From: Pyricularia pennisetigena
Taxonomy: Eukaryota; Ascomycota; Sordariomycetes; Magnaporthales; Pyriculariaceae
DNA length: 64,000 bases
Direction: 5' to 3'
NCBI RefSeq assembly: GCF_004337985.1
Contig: NW_021940924.1
Location: forward strand, 620,001-684,000
The notes beneath the pieces are model-generated. The model had not been told where the DNA came from, made no database searches, and saw only the letters and a program-made list of their open reading frames with translations. Position numbers and translations under genes: made by a program. This document shows positions 63,504 through 64,000 of the stretch, in pieces. Every line of letters starts with the position of its first letter. Positions within the stretch are counted from its first letter, which is position 1.

Positions 63504-63689
63504 TTACTTGGACGAAAAAATGTACCCCAACCCACCACAATCACCTTGGCACTTTTTGTCCTTTGTTTCTGAAGTAAACCCAGTTCCGCGGCATTTTTTG
63601 CAATCTCCCCCGTCCTTAACCCCGTTGGTACAGTAAGAGCATACTTTTCCGCATGAAAGACATTTTTGTATACTGTAACTGTTTTCCAT
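63504..63689 (-). CDS. 61-aa DnaJ-zinc-finger-like mini-protein
   Basis: ATG at 63689 gives 61 aa containing ten Cys: CLSCGKVCSYC, then GGDCKKCRGTGF and KKCQGDCGGLGYIF. The CxxCxGxG-type repeats are those of the DnaJ cysteine-rich domain, here standing alone without J or substrate domains. Such small proteins bind zinc and can act as chaperone-like or thylakoid/BSD2-type factors in other organisms; no role can be given here. The frame is short, so the call rests on the Cys pattern. Confidence 0.5.
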   Translation of the reverse strand: MENSYSIQKCLSCGKVCSYCTNGVKDGGDCKKCRGTGFTSETKDKKCQGDCGGLGYIFSSK

Positions 63690-64000
63690 TTTTTCTTGCG
63701 TGGCTACTCCAACAAAAAACAATCAATATTAGCCAAAATATTCTCCAAATTAGATGCTATGCAAAGAACTTTTACTGAGAAGGTTCCTTACGTGAAATGG
63801 TAGATTATTTTGACACTTCTGTGATGAAATGTCCTTCGAGGTAGGATATCAAAGGTTTGTATGAAGTAAGAGTTGAATAATAGCTAAGTTGGTAGATGTT
63901 ATATATGATGTTGACTGGGTAATGAGGTCAAGTTAGGCCCTTGAGGAAACCTAACTGGTTATAAACCACACTGGTCGAGAGGATGGAAGAACTTAACATT
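63690..64000. other. Window end, AT-rich, nothing supported
   Basis: No ORF of note and no repeat seen; presumably upstream region of the mini-protein gene. Confidence 0.35.

Overview
The window looks like nuclear DNA of a filamentous ascomycete (Pezizomycotina, probably Sordariomycetes; the rank is inference). The evidence is short 43-160 bp introns with GTAAGT-like donors and CTAAC-like branch points, gene families typical of these fungi (HET domain, nucleoside-phosphorylase domain of fungal NLRs, LaeA-like methyltransferase, GMC oxidoreductase, CENP-B-type HTH), a Tad-like LINE, pogo/Tc1 elements, and RIP-like nonsense changes in the relics. Gene spacing is loose and most long stretches hold decayed repeats, so this reads as an accessory, transposon-rich compartment. 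Genes were chosen by reading frame, ATG context and splice logic; nothing was searched.

Region by region. 1-2832 carries two almost identical copies of a Pcl/Pho80-type cyclin gene around a small coiled-coil gene, with an N exactly where the copies stop matching. 4.4-9.6 kb has two more small coiled-coil proteins and a three-exon CENP-B-type HTH gene containing a GC-AG intron. 10-12 kb is a secreted-type GMC oxidoreductase with an unresolved C-terminus. 12.7-23.7 kb holds uncharacterised genes: a frameshifted gene, a four-TM protein, the tail of a LaeA-like methyltransferase on an unrelated N-terminus, and a Pro/Ser-rich protein. 24-38 kb is a graveyard: a C2H2/P-loop ATPase pseudogene cut by a MITE, BTB and HET relics, a Harbinger-type MITE, a Tc1/pogo element inside the HET relic, and one intact F-box gene.

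38.6-45.7 kb has the two most striking intact genes. One encodes 910 aa, with a J-domain-like N-terminus lacking the HPD proline and about 15 C2H2-like units. The other encodes 811 aa, with a coiled coil, a PD-(D/E)XK-like nuclease region and a kinase-like domain (Crinkler/RHS-type logic). Beyond them lie an NLR nucleoside-phosphorylase relic, a 2.7 kb pogo element with a nested solo LTR, a four-exon 1178-aa Ulp1-type protease, a GNA1-like acetyltransferase abutting a solo LTR, a small membrane-protein gene, a LINE tail that ends another gene, a 5'-truncated LINE and a DnaJ-zinc-type mini-protein.

There is no obvious single pathway. The common thread is nuclear/DNA-binding, ubiquitin/SUMO and self/non-self (HET, NLR, REase-kinase) functions embedded in selfish DNA. 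At least three reading frames now stop inside a transposon edge.
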